A stretch of 64,000 bases of DNA from Cyanidium caldarium (GCA_026184775.1 JANCYW010000004.1:1-64000), one strand, 5' to 3'. Numbered from the stretch's first letter, positions 32,028 to 42,193 are shown. Numbers and translations: made by a program. Notes: generated by a model from the sequence alone, not told the origin.

Positions 32028-33473
32028 ATGTTTGTGGTGACGCTGCAGGCGCGGGCGCAGCCAATGCAAGCGGTGGCAGCGGGGTGTTTGCGGGGTGTGG
32101 TGGGTGGTGCGCGGGTGGGCAGGTGGTCGACCTGGCCGCCGCGTCGACTGGCCGTTGCGAGAGGCTCCCGCTTCCACTCCGACCCGACGACACCGCCGAA
32201 ACCCATCTCTGAAGGACGGTGTTGCGCATCCCGACGCGCGCCTGGAGTTTCATTCTTGCGGGCGACGCTCTCCTCCACGGCTGCTGCTGCCGCGGACGGC
32301 GACCCGTCCGCGGTTCCGCCCGGCGAGCGGGTGTGCCTGTTGGATATGAGCGAGCGTGAAATGCAACAGTGGGTGGAGTCGCTGGGTGAGCGACGCTATC
32401 GTGCACAGCAGCTGTGGCGGTGGTTGTATCACGTGCCGCAGCGGGTACCGTTCGAGCACATGACCGACATCAAGCGGGAGTTTCGGGAGCGCCTGGGGCA
32501 GTGCGCGCGACAACACGCGCTGGGCGCGGAACGGGTGCATGCCGCGGCGGACGGCACCCAGAAGATCACCTTCGAGCTGCAGCGACGGAGCGGCACCATC
32601 GAGTCGGTGTGGATACCGGCTGACGGGCGCAACACGCTATGCATCTCGTCGCAGCTGGGCTGCGCCATGAACTGCCAGTTCTGCTTCACGGCCAAGATGG
32701 GCCTGTCGGCGCACTTGACCACCGGGGAGATTGTGGATCAGGTGCTGCGAGCGCGCGAGCTGTTCGAGCGCCCCGACGAGGACCCGGCCACGCGCCTCGG
32801 CAACGTGGTGTTCATGGGCATGGGCGAGCCGCTACACAACGTGGACAACGTGTTGCGCGCCGTGGACATTCTGTTGCACGACAAGGGGCTGCACTTGTCG
32901 CACAACAAAGTGACCGTGAGCACTGCGGGGTTGGTGCCGGAGATGCGGCGCTACCTGCGCGAGTCGCGGGCCCATTTGGCGGTCAGTCTGAACGCCACCA
33001 CCGACGAGGTGCGCAGCTGGATCATGCCCATCAACCGCAAGTACCCCATCGCGCAGCTGATGGAGACGTTGCGCGAAGAGTACGCGCAAGGGCACCGGCG
33101 CGGCGATAAGGTGTTCATCGAGTACGTGCTGTTGCACGAGGTGAACGATACGCTGCAAGACGCGCAGCGACTGTTGCAGCTGACGGCACACGTGCCCTGC
33201 AAGATTAACCTCATTCCGTTTAATGCTCATGTGGGCACGGAGTTTCGACCGAGCCCGCTGGAACGCGTCGAGGCATTTCGCGCGCACTTGCACCGGCGCG
33301 GCGCCACGGTGACGGTGCGTCGGCAGCGCGGCGACGATAAGATGGCGGCGTGTGGGCAGCTCGGATGTCCCGGTGAGCGCTCGACACCGCCACGCATGCG
33401 GGTGCCGTCGGCATTCCGGCACGCCGTGCACGCGAATGCGCCGCGAACCGGAGGTCGTGTGGTGGGCGCGTAA
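32028..33473 (+). CDS. RLMN: RlmN-type 23S rRNA/tRNA adenine C2 methyltransferase, organellar
   Basis: This radical SAM enzyme makes 2-methyladenosine at position 2503 of bacterial-type 23S rRNA and in some tRNAs, so here it should serve the plastid or mitochondrial ribosome. It is 481 residues. The N-terminal roughly 95 are basic and Ala-rich, consistent with import. Then come MSEREMQQWVESLGERRYRAQQLWRWLY, the 4Fe-4S motif C-AMN-C-QF-C in GCAMNCQFCFTAKMG (about 213-227), the GEP motif in MGMGEPLHNVDNV, and the C-terminal RRQRGDDKMAACGQLG with the catalytic Cys. A C-terminal tail of about 30 residues is additional. It is convergent with the mL40-like gene (81 bp). Confidence 0.95.
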   Translation: MFVVTLQARAQPMQAVAAGCLRGVVGGARVGRWSTWPPRRLAVARGSRFHSDPTTPPKPISEGRCCASRRAPGVSFLRATLSSTAAAAADGDPSAVPPGERVCLLDMSEREMQQWVESLGERRYRAQQLWRWLYHVPQRVPFEHMTDIKREFRERLGQCARQHALGAERVHAAADGTQKITFELQRRSGTIESVWIPADGRNTLCISSQLGCAMNCQFCFTAKMGLSAHLTTGEIVDQVLRARELFERPDEDPATRLGNVVFMGMGEPLHNVDNVLRAVDILLHDKGLHLSHNKVTVSTAGLVPEMRRYLRESRAHLAVSLNATTDEVRSWIMPINRKYPIAQLMETLREEYAQGHRRGDKVFIEYVLLHEVNDTLQDAQRLLQLTAHVPCKINLIPFNAHVGTEFRPSPLERVEAFRAHLHRRGATVTVRRQRGDDKMAACGQLGCPGERSTPPRMRVPSAFRHAVHANAPRTGGRVVGA

Positions 33474-33554
33474 AACGGGAATGCGTGGAGAGTCGAGAGA
33501 GAGAGCGCGCGCGCGGCGGACGCACATCTTCCCGTGGCCGTCGCCTCCCCCGCC

Positions 33555-34070
33555 CTACTCGGACACGTTCACGTCGCCTCGCATGCCGCTCGTCCACGAC
33601 GATCGCTCCCGGTCGGTCTGCGGTTTGTAACCGGGAATGGGCGGCGTCTCGGTGGGTATCCACTGCGGGTGCCGCGGCGTCGAATAGTCGGGCGTTTTGG
33701 CGAAAGCTCGCTGCTCGGGCGGCAACTCGGCGATGGCCGCCTTGCGTGCCCGTAGCAGCCGCGCGATCCGCTTCTGTCGCTCCACGTTTTCCTCCCATCG
33801 CAAGCGCGAATAGGCGCGAGCTGCCTCCTCGGCGGCGCGCTGATCCTCCTCACTCCACTCGATGACGACCCGCTGCGGTAACAACGCCCGCAACAGTCGC
33901 TCCTTCTTCTCCGCCAGCTTGGCGCGGTCGCTACCACCACCACCACCACCACCACCACCTGTCGCCTGGGATTTTTTGGCCTTGGCCTTGGCCGCCGCCA
34001 CCGCCGCCGCCGACCGAGACCCATCGGTGGAGTGTCGGAGACACTGCAGTCGCCAGAGCGTGGACGACAT
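33555..34070 (-). CDS. Probable mitochondrial ribosomal protein mL40
   Basis: The ATG at 34070 gives 171 residues. The N-terminus (MSSTLWRLQCLRHSTDG...) is basic and suits mitochondrial import. A Gly run from a (CCA)n microsatellite (33932-33959) lies at about 38-46. The remaining part is charged and helical: RVVIEWSEEDQRAAEEAARAY, then RKAAIAELPPEQ, then TPPIPGYKP near the end. The helical region ending in TPPIPGY/N resembles the mL40 family (human MRPL40). The match is short and by memory, so other small mitoribosomal proteins remain possible. Confidence 0.55.
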   Translation of the reverse strand: MSSTLWRLQCLRHSTDGSRSAAAVAAAKAKAKKSQATGGGGGGGGGSDRAKLAEKKERLLRALLPQRVVIEWSEEDQRAAEEAARAYSRLRWEENVERQKRIARLLRARKAAIAELPPEQRAFAKTPDYSTPRHPQWIPTETPPIPGYKPQTDRERSSWTSGMRGDVNVSE

Positions 34071-34428
34071 TTTGCAATAGGAGGGAGGTGTGTCGCACGG
34101 AAAGAGGGTCAAGAGAGCGCGATGACCACGGTGCCACACCGTGCTCTCCCCAGACACCCACCCACACCCACCCACACACGGGAGAGACGACATCCCGAGG
34201 CGACGAGCGATCCGGGGCGACCGGGCACCCGCACCGACGCGCGATGATCGTCGTCGCGGCCGCCTGGCGCTTGAGGGACGGTGTTGCGCCTCGCAACCGC
34301 ATCGGGGTGCCTCCAGCACTGTGGGTCTCGTGCGGACTCAACAGATCGCGTCATTTCACATCACACCGCCAGCAACACATCTCTCTTTCAGTCCTTCTGA
34401 TCGCTGGTCTCGTCACCGCCACCCATTC
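34071..34428. other. 358-bp region between divergent mL40-like and DapL genes
   Basis: It holds the two promoters by position. A CACCCACCCACACC run occurs near 34155-34178. No separate gene is supported. Confidence 0.4.
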
Positions 34429-35829
34429 ATGTTCGTCCTCTGCACGCGGCCGTCGGGCGGCGGCCGCCAGCGATGGCCGCGTACGCCCGCCTCCCTCACA
34501 CTGCCACCCAATCCGCTGACGCCACCACGTTGGGCCCGTCATCTTCGACAACGCTCCCACCACCGACGCGAATTGCCGTTCACCAGGTGGCAGATGCGCA
34601 CGTCGGTGCCCCGCAACCCGCACTTTGCCAAACTGCTCGGCGGGTACCTGTTCCCGGAGATCGCCCGCCGCCGCCGCGAGTATTGCGAACGCCACCCGGG
34701 TGCGGATATCGTATCGTTGGGCATAGGCGACACCACGCTACCCATACCGGACTCGATATGTTACGGGCTGGTGCGTGGTGCGGTGCTGCTCGGCACCGAG
34801 AACGGCTACACCGGGTACGGCGACGGCGAGGGTATGCGCGAGCTGCGCGACAAGGTCGCTCAAGTGTTGTACAAGGGCAAGATCAGTGCGGAGGAGGTGT
34901 TTGTGTCGGATGGCGCCAAATGCGACATCGGTCGGCTGCAGATGATGTTCGGCGCCGATGTCACCGTCGCGGTGCAGGATCCCAGCTACCCGGTGTACGT
35001 GGACACGGCGGTGATGAGCGGCCAAACCGGCACCGCCCGCACGGACACCCGGCAGTTTGACCGCATCGCTTATCTGCGCTGCGATGCTGCCAACGACTTT
35101 TTCCCGGATCTGGAGCGAGCGCCGCGCACCGACGTGATCTTCTTCTGTTCGCCTAACAACCCCACCGGGGCGGCGGCCACCCGGCAGCAGTTGCAGCAGC
35201 TGGTGGCGTTTGCGCAACAGCACGGCAGTCTGATCGTGTACGATGCGGCGTATGCGCCGTTCATTCGCGATCCGGAGATGCCGCGCTCCATCTACGAGAT
35301 CGACGGGGCGCGCTCGTGTGCCATCGAGGTGAACTCGTTCAGCAAGTACGCCGGGTTCACCGGCGTGCGCCTGGGATGGACGGTGGTGCCGTCCGAGGTG
35401 CTGTTCGCCGACGGCACGCCGGTGATGAAGGATTTCGGGCGCGTGATGAACACCGCCTTTAACGGCGCCAGCAACATCGCCCAGCGCGGCGGTTTGGCGT
35501 GTCTGGAGGAGGACGGCCTGCGCGAAATCGACACCCTGGTGGAGTATTACATGAAGAACGCCAGCATGATCCGCGACACGATGCAGTCGCAGGGGTTTGA
35601 AGTGCACGGCGGCATCCACTCTCCGTATGTGTGGGTGCGCGTGCCCGGTCAGTCCAGCTGGGACACCTTTAACGAGATTCTGGACAAGTGTCAGGTGGTC
35701 ACCGTGCCCGGCAGCGGCTTCGGCCCCGGCGGCGAGGAGTACATTCGGTTGTCGGCATTCGCCAAGGAGAACGACTGTGAGCGCGCCATGCAACGGATCT
35801 CCAGTGCGTTCCGCGCTCGCGTCCGCTAA
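34429..35829 (+). CDS. DAPL: LL-diaminopimelate aminotransferase (plastid)
   Basis: This PLP aminotransferase converts tetrahydrodipicolinate directly to LL-diaminopimelate in lysine synthesis, the route used by plants, algae, cyanobacteria and chlamydiae. From the ATG at 34429 the product is 466 residues. Residues 1-55 are Arg/Pro/His-rich without acids, a plastid transit peptide. The mature part begins RNPHFAKLLGGYLFPEIARR. Signatures include ADIVSLGIGDTTLPIP, NGYTGYGDGEGMRELRDKVA, FVSDGAKCDIGRLQ, FFCSPNNPTGAAAT and the PLP lysine in EVNSFSKYAGFTGVRLGW. The frame upstream of 34429 opens only at GTG. It is convergent with DRG2. Confidence 0.95.
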   Translation: MFVLCTRPSGGGRQRWPRTPASLTLPPNPLTPPRWARHLRQRSHHRRELPFTRWQMRTSVPRNPHFAKLLGGYLFPEIARRRREYCERHPGADIVSLGIGDTTLPIPDSICYGLVRGAVLLGTENGYTGYGDGEGMRELRDKVAQVLYKGKISAEEVFVSDGAKCDIGRLQMMFGADVTVAVQDPSYPVYVDTAVMSGQTGTARTDTRQFDRIAYLRCDAANDFFPDLERAPRTDVIFFCSPNNPTGAAATRQQLQQLVAFAQQHGSLIVYDAAYAPFIRDPEMPRSIYEIDGARSCAIEVNSFSKYAGFTGVRLGWTVVPSEVLFADGTPVMKDFGRVMNTAFNGASNIAQRGGLACLEEDGLREIDTLVEYYMKNASMIRDTMQSQGFEVHGGIHSPYVWVRVPGQSSWDTFNEILDKCQVVTVPGSGFGPGGEEYIRLSAFAKENDCERAMQRISSAFRARVR

Positions 35830-35943
35830 GACGGGAGAGGAGAGAGCGGGAGCGGCCGCTGCACACCCCGTAGGCGCCCACTGGAAAGCCGCCACTCGGC
35901 CACCACCAACACCACCACCTGATGTGCGTGCACAACGTCCCCC

Positions 35944-37068
35944 TCACTTGCTCACCACGCACAACACATCCTCATCGGCGAGTCGATGCGGTAAACCGAC
36001 GCGTTGCGGGTCGTGTTTGGTGCTGCGGCCCCAGACGAGGGCGTATCGAAACTGCGTCGGGTCGGCGAGCGACTTGTGGATGGTGCGGCAGGCGTCCTCC
36101 ACCCGACATGCGGTGGAGCGCAACACCAGCGGATCGTCGAAATCGGGCGGCTGGCCGCGCTTCTTGGTGAACACGCGCACCAGCCGCAGCAGCCGCCAGA
36201 GGCGCTCCAGCACCGCGTCCACGTTCAGACGCAGCTCGCAACTGACCACCACGCCAAAATGCGGGTCGGCGCGGGCCAGTCGGTCCACCTCTTCGATGGA
36301 CAGGAGGTCGATCTTGTTGTACACCCGCAGGCACGGCACGTAGATGCGATTGCCCTCGACCACGTCGATGAGCTCGTCGACGGTGACGTCCTCGCGCAGC
36401 AGCACGTCGGCGTTGAAGATTTTGTACTCGTGTAGGACGGCCTGCACCAGCTTCTCGTCCAAGTGGGTGAGCGAGCAGGTGGCATTGAAGGTGATGCCGC
36501 CGCCGGATTTCTTGAGCGTCAGGCTCACCTGCGGCCGTCGCCGATTGAGGCGGATTCCGGCGTACTCCACCTCGCGCTCCAGGAAACGCCGCTGCGCGTC
36601 CACGTCTTTGCCGGCATCGAGCATCATCAGCACCAAATCTGCTGAACGCGCCACCGCAATCACTTGGCGGCCGCGGCCGCGCCCCTGCGCCGCGCCCTCG
36701 ATAATGCCCGGCAGGTCGAGCAGCTGGATCTGCGCGCCGTGCAGCGGTAGCACGCCGGGAATGCAGTCCAGCGTGGTGAATTCGTAGGCCGCCACCGCCG
36801 AGGCGGTGTTGGTCACCAGCGACACGAAGGTGGATTTGCCGGCGGATGGCGCGCCCAGCAGGATCACCCGCGCGTCGCCCTGCTTGCTCACCTCGAAGCC
36901 CTGTCCGTCGCGGCCGACGCCCTTGGCTCGCTCCGTCTCCAGCTGTAACTGCGTGCGCAGCTTGGCCAGACGTGACTTGAGGCGACACAAGTGCCCCATG
37001 GTGGCCTTGTTGACCTGCGTGCGAGCCATTTCGGCCTCGATGTCGGCGATTCGATCTTGGATGCCCAT
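35944..37068 (-). CDS. DRG2: DRG2 developmentally regulated GTP-binding protein
   Basis: This conserved cytosolic OBG/DRG GTPase associates with translating ribosomes. The 374 residues match DRG2 along their whole length. The start is MGIQDRIADIEAEMARTQVNKAT. G1 is GAPSAGKST (about 71-79), then FTTLDCIPGV, G3 DLPGIIEGAAQGRGRGRQ, and G4 NKID near 252. A C-terminal TGS domain ends ALVWGRSTKHDPQRVGL. G1 reads GAPSAGKST where most DRG2 proteins have GFPSVGKST. The ATG at 37068 fits the family N-terminus exactly. Confidence 0.96.
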   Translation of the reverse strand: MGIQDRIADIEAEMARTQVNKATMGHLCRLKSRLAKLRTQLQLETERAKGVGRDGQGFEVSKQGDARVILLGAPSAGKSTFVSLVTNTASAVAAYEFTTLDCIPGVLPLHGAQIQLLDLPGIIEGAAQGRGRGRQVIAVARSADLVLMMLDAGKDVDAQRRFLEREVEYAGIRLNRRRPQVSLTLKKSGGGITFNATCSLTHLDEKLVQAVLHEYKIFNADVLLREDVTVDELIDVVEGNRIYVPCLRVYNKIDLLSIEEVDRLARADPHFGVVVSCELRLNVDAVLERLWRLLRLVRVFTKKRGQPPDFDDPLVLRSTACRVEDACRTIHKSLADPTQFRYALVWGRSTKHDPQRVGLPHRLADEDVLCVVSK

Positions 37069-37661
37069 GAGGAGCGACGTGGGAAAGAGACGCCCGAATT
37101 GGCCACCTCGATGAGCGAACTTCGTCGTGAAACGCCACCCCTCACGCTATTCCCAGAGTCGAGAGGGTGAACGCAACCTAGCCAGACGCACCACTTCCCC
37201 TCGACCCGAGCGTCATCCGCACTGATACATTCTGCCGCGGTCGAGCGAACCGACCGGCTCCAGCACCCCCCCTCCCGTTGTGACATATCTGCCCGTCACG
37301 CGATCTGCCGCATTTCGACCCGACGCGTCTGCCGTCCTGCGCGCCTCTCGCCCGACCGGGAGGTGTTGGTGGTGTGAGGGAGGGGTGCGCGCACTGCGTG
37401 GCGTGTTGAACGAGGTGGATGCCGCGGTCGACGGCGTCGCGGCTTCAGTGGTACTGATTCATGATAATGCGCGGCGCCGGCTAGCGAGTGGTGGAGGTAT
37501 AGGGTTGGGGCGCACGAGAGCCGTGCAGTGACGAGGGGTGGGTGTCGGTTTTGAATTGGACGACGCGGGGTGAAGGTAGAGCGCGGGCACCGAGGAGAGC
37601 GGCGCGTTAGAGAGACTTTTTGACGGTGTCGTGCCGGGCCGTGCCGTGCGCTGACGAGAGC
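37069..37661. other. 593-bp intergenic region, no gene seen
   Basis: The region between the divergent DRG2 and phosphatase genes contains no ATG-initiated frame of plausible composition. It probably holds the two promoters and 5' UTRs. Confidence 0.5.
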
Positions 37662-39932
37662 ATGCCAGAGCGGGGTATGAACAACGGAAAAGAGGAGGCA
37701 GTGTGGCAGCGGGCGGTGCAGCCGGCGTACGTGCCGCCTCTGTCGCCGTCGCTCTCCGGTGGTGCCGGCGGCCGCGGCGCCGTACTGAACTACTCGGTAG
37801 CGCTGGATATGACGCGGGCCGATGACGGTAGTGTCGGGGGTGTGGTCGCCGGCACTCCGATGCGGCGGTCGGTGGCCGGCTGGACGAGCGACGGCAGGCC
37901 CGCGCCGGCCCACGCCGTCGCCGCGGCGGCGCCGGTGCCGATAGCGCGCGCCAAGCGTCCGCGCGAGCCGCTGTCAGTGGCCGGCGGTGAGGAGGTGGAT
38001 GCGGCTGGCGGGTGCAGTCGTTTCTTTTACCGACCATCTTCCACGCCCAGCGATCACGACTCACTGGGCGTGGAGGACAGCGGCAGCTCATGGAGTGCGT
38101 TGTCGCCCCTGGCGGCAACAGCAACAGTCATGCCCGGAGACGTTGCCAGACAGACCGCGGCGGATCCGCTGGAGCCACTGGCTGCACCAGAGCCGTGGCC
38201 GCTGCCCGAATCACCGGGCGCTAGCGGCAGCGCCGAGGTCGACATCGAGTTGCGACCGGCGTCGGCGGCGCTGCCGCCGCGCAAAGCGCTGGCGCTATCC
38301 AGTGAGCGAGCGCTTGACGATGCCGGCGAGCGCAGCTCCACGGCCGATGCGGCGGCGAACGCCGCCGCCGACAGCAGGGCAGCGCAGCGCGCCCGCACGC
38401 CCGCTATGGCGATACCGCCGTGCTTCCTGGTGCGCAATGCCCGTAGTCACCGTGTGGAGGCGATGGTGCGCGACGGCCACTATTCGCCCCACCGCCAGTA
38501 CGTTTGTTTGGCGTCGTCGCTTAGTTCGGTGCCGAACGCGCTGCGCGAACTGTCATCGTCGCCGTCATCGCCGTTGGTGTCGGTAGCGGACCGCGCCATG
38601 GAGGCGGCCGCCGCCGTGGCCGCTCGGACTAGTGACCCGTCACCGGAGTCGGTCGGCGAATCTGATTGGTTGTCGTCGTCGTCGTCGCCGTCGTCGCCGT
38701 CGTCGCCATCACCTGCAACCACCGCGGCCGCCAGCGACTGGGTGGTGGCGATACCGCCTTCGATTCTGTCATCGCCGCATTTGGCGCAATTCTTTCAGGG
38801 CGCTGCCGCCGCAAAAGACGGGACAATGAACGGAGGTAGCGAGGAGAGCGCCATCGCTGCCGTGGTCGACGCGGACACGATACCGTCTGCAGGCGTGGAA
38901 CGCTTCGCCTGTTACGAGACGTTATCCGCATCGAGCACCAACCCGCTCGCGCCCACCCCGCGGCTGATCACGCCCGAGGCGCTGTCCGCGCTGCTGTCGC
39001 GTTCCACCGAGGCGGCCAGCGTGCTGTTGCTGGATGTGCGCACGGAGATGCTGTACGAATTCGAGCGCGTGCGCGGCGCCGTCCACTTGCCGCCCGCGCG
39101 CACTGCGCCCGGCAGCGAAGTCTGCCTCGAACCGATGCTGCGCCGCCTCCACACACTGCTGGAGGAGGCATCCACACCCCGCACCGTGGTGGTGTACGAT
39201 CAGGCCACCAGCCAGCTGGATGCGGCGCACTCGGTGGCCGCCTCCCTGGTGGACGCCATCTGTCGCACCCGCTGCGCCTGCCGCACATCCGTGACCTCGG
39301 TGGCGCTGGTGGCTGGCGGCTATTCGCGCATCGCCCTCGAGTACCCGCAGTGCACCTGCGGACAGCAGGACCACCTGGCCAGCAAGCGTTTCCGCCGCAA
39401 GCTGCGGCGCCGCCTGGGGGCCTTTTTCGAGCGCTTCCTCAGCGCGCACTTTCACCGCACCCAGTGTCCGCCCTCGCAGATACTGCCCTTCCTCTACGTG
39501 GGCAACGACCGTGACGCCGCCAACTGGAGCTTTCTGCAGCAGGCACACATCACCCACGTGCTGATGGTCGGTTTCGAGCTCAAGGCGCACTTTCCCGGTG
39601 CCTTTCGCTATCACCAACTGCGGGTACTGGACTCGGTGGAGGAGCGTCTGGATGCGGTGTTCCCGCAGATCTTTCAGTTCATTGATCAGAGTCGCAGCGA
39701 CGACGCGCACGCCACCGTCCTGGTGCACTGTTTCGCGGGCGTGAGTCGCAGTGTGTCCGCCGTGCTGGCCTACCTGGTGCACAGCGGGTGGACGCTGCGC
39801 ACCGCGTGGGCGCTGATGCGAGAGCGGCGGGCGATTGTGCAGCCCAACCCGGCGTTCTGGGGACAGTTGCGCGCGTACGAACACCAACGGCACGGGCAGT
39901 GTAGTGTGGACGCGGAGGCGGTAGAGCGGTGA
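37662..39932 (+). CDS. Rhodanese plus dual-specificity phosphatase protein (MKP-like)
   Basis: The 756-residue product combines three parts. Residues 1-430 are Ser/Ala/Pro-rich and look disordered, with a Ser/Asp/Pro run near 325-350. Residues about 433-565 form a rhodanese/Cdc25-like domain (LITPEALSALL, VLLLDVRTEMLYEFERVRGAVHLP) ending in a small Cys cluster (YPQCTCG). Residues about 610-750 form a dual-specificity phosphatase: QILPFLYVGNDRDAAN, then the P-loop HCFAGVSRS with catalytic C690, then AWALMRERRAIVQPNPAFW. In animals, rhodanese-DSP proteins are MAP kinase phosphatases, the rhodanese part docking the kinase. The start is the first ATG, 37662. The 3' end lies 41 bp from the convergent ABC gene. 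Confidence 0.88.
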   Translation: MPERGMNNGKEEAVWQRAVQPAYVPPLSPSLSGGAGGRGAVLNYSVALDMTRADDGSVGGVVAGTPMRRSVAGWTSDGRPAPAHAVAAAAPVPIARAKRPREPLSVAGGEEVDAAGGCSRFFYRPSSTPSDHDSLGVEDSGSSWSALSPLAATATVMPGDVARQTAADPLEPLAAPEPWPLPESPGASGSAEVDIELRPASAALPPRKALALSSERALDDAGERSSTADAAANAAADSRAAQRARTPAMAIPPCFLVRNARSHRVEAMVRDGHYSPHRQYVCLASSLSSVPNALRELSSSPSSPLVSVADRAMEAAAAVAARTSDPSPESVGESDWLSSSSSPSSPSSPSPATTAAASDWVVAIPPSILSSPHLAQFFQGAAAAKDGTMNGGSEESAIAAVVDADTIPSAGVERFACYETLSASSTNPLAPTPRLITPEALSALLSRSTEAASVLLLDVRTEMLYEFERVRGAVHLPPARTAPGSEVCLEPMLRRLHTLLEEASTPRTVVVYDQATSQLDAAHSVAASLVDAICRTRCACRTSVTSVALVAGGYSRIALEYPQCTCGQQDHLASKRFRRKLRRRLGAFFERFLSAHFHRTQCPPSQILPFLYVGNDRDAANWSFLQQAHITHVLMVGFELKAHFPGAFRYHQLRVLDSVEERLDAVFPQIFQFIDQSRSDDAHATVLVHCFAGVSRSVSAVLAYLVHSGWTLRTAWALMRERRAIVQPNPAFWGQLRAYEHQRHGQCSVDAEAVER

Positions 39933-39973
39933 GCGTGCACCGTAGAGAGGCCTGTACAAGCGCAGAGCGCATT

Positions 39974-42193
39974 CTACGAGGCGGCGCGGATGCCGCCGCC
40001 GTTGGCGATATCGCTGCGGGGTGACAGCGGTTGTCGTCCGTCGACGCCGCCGCCGCCTAGCAGTACCATTTTGCGTAAAAGACTCGACGGTTGCGACATG
40101 AGCGCGTCCATGCTGTCGTGCTCGACACAGATGCCGTTGGCGAGCACCGCCACCCGGTCGGCCAGGCGCAACAGCGGCACGCGGTGGGTGATGATCAATG
40201 CGGTGCAGGGGCCGGCGCGCACCAGTCGCTCCAGCTGCTCCACCACCTGCTGCTCGGTCTCCGGATCGAGCGCGGAGGTGAACTCGTCCAGCGCCAGACA
40301 GGCGGGCTGGTGATACAGGGCGCGTGCTAGCGCCAGCCGCTGCACTTGGCCGCCGGACAGGCTGCTGCCGCGCTCTCCGATCATGGTGTCGTATTGATGC
40401 GGCAGCGCGGTGATGAACGGGTGCGCGCCGGCGGCGCGCGCCGCCCCTTCCAGCCGTTGGCGATCGTCGAGGGACTCGGTGGCGTCGGCGGTTACACTGC
40501 CGCCCTGCATGGCATCGACAAACTGTTCGGTGTCCGGTCGCGATACTGCCGCCCGCGCATACCGAATATTATCGGCGATGCTGCCGGCGAACAGCACCGG
40601 TTCCTGCGGCACCACGCCCAGCTGCCGTCGCAACCAGTGCGGATCCAACTGGCGCACGTCGCTGCCGCCGAAGCGCACCTCGCCCTGTTGCGGGTCGTAC
40701 AGCCGCGCCAGCAGGTGGTATAGGGTGGATTTGCCGGTGCCGGAACCGCCCACGATGGCGCAGATCTCGCCGCGCTCCACCACCAAGTCCAACCCGCGCA
40801 ACACCGGCGCCTGTGGCCGCAGCGGGTACGCGAAGTGCACGCGCTGGAAGGCGATGCTGGGCGGCGCGTAACCGACCGGCAATACCGCGCCCGACGTGAC
40901 CGACGGGGCACTCGGCTGCCGATCCAGCAACTCGAAGATGCGCGCACCGGCCCCTTGCGCCCGCAGCAACTGCCCCACCGCGCTGCTGAACGAGGTGATG
41001 CCCACGCCCAGGTTCACCGCGTACATGGCGAAGGAGGTGAGCGCGCCGACGGTCAATGCGCCGTCCATCACCATCGTGCCGCCGTACCACAGCACACCCA
41101 GGAGCGACGCTTGGGCGGTCAGAAACCCGAAACCCATGTACGCGCCCTCCACCAGCGACACCTGGCGGGCCAGCGCGTACGACGCATCGATGCGGTGCGC
41201 GTAGCGTTGCGCCTCGCGCTGTTCGGCAGCGAACAGGCGCACCGTGCGGATGGCGGCGATGCGCTCAGCGGCCACCTGGGTGGCGCTGGCCAGCGCGTCC
41301 AGCAGCTGGCGGCTGAGGCGCCGGGCGTACCGCCCGAACAGGAGCACGCCCGCGGCGAAACCGGGCACCATGGCCAGCGACACCGTGGTCAGTTGCGGCG
41401 ACAGATAAAGCAGGAACGAGGCGGCCGACACGGTGGTGATGGAGGCGCGGATACCGCGCGCCACGTTATCGGTGAGCGTCTTGGAGACGGCGGACGCGTC
41501 AGCCGACAGTCGGTTCACCAGTTCGCCGGGCGGCCGCGCGTCGAAAAAGGCAGTGTCCTGTCGGAGGATGGCTTGGAAGAGCGATTTGCGCAGCGAACGC
41601 GCCGTGCGCTCGCCGGCGATACTCAGCAGAGCGACGCGCGCGGTGACGGCCACGGCGCCGACGGCGAACACCCCGCCCATAAGCAGCGCAATGCGGCGCA
41701 GTTGATCTAGCCCGTCGGGCGCCTGAAACGCGTCCACCATCTTGCCCACCGCCATGGGGAAGGCCATGGTGGAGAGCGCCGACACCGTCTGGGCGGCCAC
41801 GGCGCACAGCAGAATGCGCGCGTGCGGACGCGTCAGTTGGAAGAGGCGGCGCAGCGAGACCAGATCGGGTCGGATGGTGGTGGATTCATCGCCGGCGGAT
41901 GCGGTAAATGAGAACGAATCCGTACGCGGGGGTGGCTTGTCATTCTGCGTCACCACGGTCCGCCTCGAAAATGAAGCGAGCGTGGGCGAATAGAGCGAGC
42001 GCCGGCCTAGCACCGTCGGGGGAGAGCGGGCCAACGGGGAACGCGGCACCGTAAGCGCCCTGGCGTCCGTTTTGAGGTGGTGGTGGTGGTGGTGGTGGTG
42101 GCCAGTGCCGCCAGGTGGCCGCGGCCGCACACCCAGTGCCGCCCACAGCGTCCGCCGCAGCGTTTGCCACGGCTGCAGGCGACACACCGACAT
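39974..42193 (-). CDS. ABCB half-transporter, mitochondrial MDL1/ABCB10-like
   Basis: This is an ABC half-transporter that should act as a homodimer. The ATG at 42193 gives 739 residues. The N-terminal 110 are basic (MSVCRLQPWQTLRRTLWAAL) with an eight-His run encoded by a (GTG)n microsatellite, in keeping with a mitochondrial presequence. A six-helix ABC type-1 domain follows (about 125-420). The nucleotide-binding domain has Walker A GGSGTGKST (about 480-488), signature LSGGQVQRLALARAL (about 609) and Walker B CLALDEFTSALD (about 630). The domain order and gap-free family pattern fit ABCB8/ABCB10/MDL1, which export peptides or heme-related compounds. The substrate is unknown. Plastid placement is possible. 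Confidence 0.9.
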   Translation of the reverse strand: MSVCRLQPWQTLRRTLWAALGVRPRPPGGTGHHHHHHHHLKTDARALTVPRSPLARSPPTVLGRRSLYSPTLASFSRRTVVTQNDKPPPRTDSFSFTASAGDESTTIRPDLVSLRRLFQLTRPHARILLCAVAAQTVSALSTMAFPMAVGKMVDAFQAPDGLDQLRRIALLMGGVFAVGAVAVTARVALLSIAGERTARSLRKSLFQAILRQDTAFFDARPPGELVNRLSADASAVSKTLTDNVARGIRASITTVSAASFLLYLSPQLTTVSLAMVPGFAAGVLLFGRYARRLSRQLLDALASATQVAAERIAAIRTVRLFAAEQREAQRYAHRIDASYALARQVSLVEGAYMGFGFLTAQASLLGVLWYGGTMVMDGALTVGALTSFAMYAVNLGVGITSFSSAVGQLLRAQGAGARIFELLDRQPSAPSVTSGAVLPVGYAPPSIAFQRVHFAYPLRPQAPVLRGLDLVVERGEICAIVGGSGTGKSTLYHLLARLYDPQQGEVRFGGSDVRQLDPHWLRRQLGVVPQEPVLFAGSIADNIRYARAAVSRPDTEQFVDAMQGGSVTADATESLDDRQRLEGAARAAGAHPFITALPHQYDTMIGERGSSLSGGQVQRLALARALYHQPACLALDEFTSALDPETEQQVVEQLERLVRAGPCTALIITHRVPLLRLADRVAVLANGICVEHDSMDALMSQPSSLLRKMVLLGGGGVDGRQPLSPRSDIANGGGIRAAS

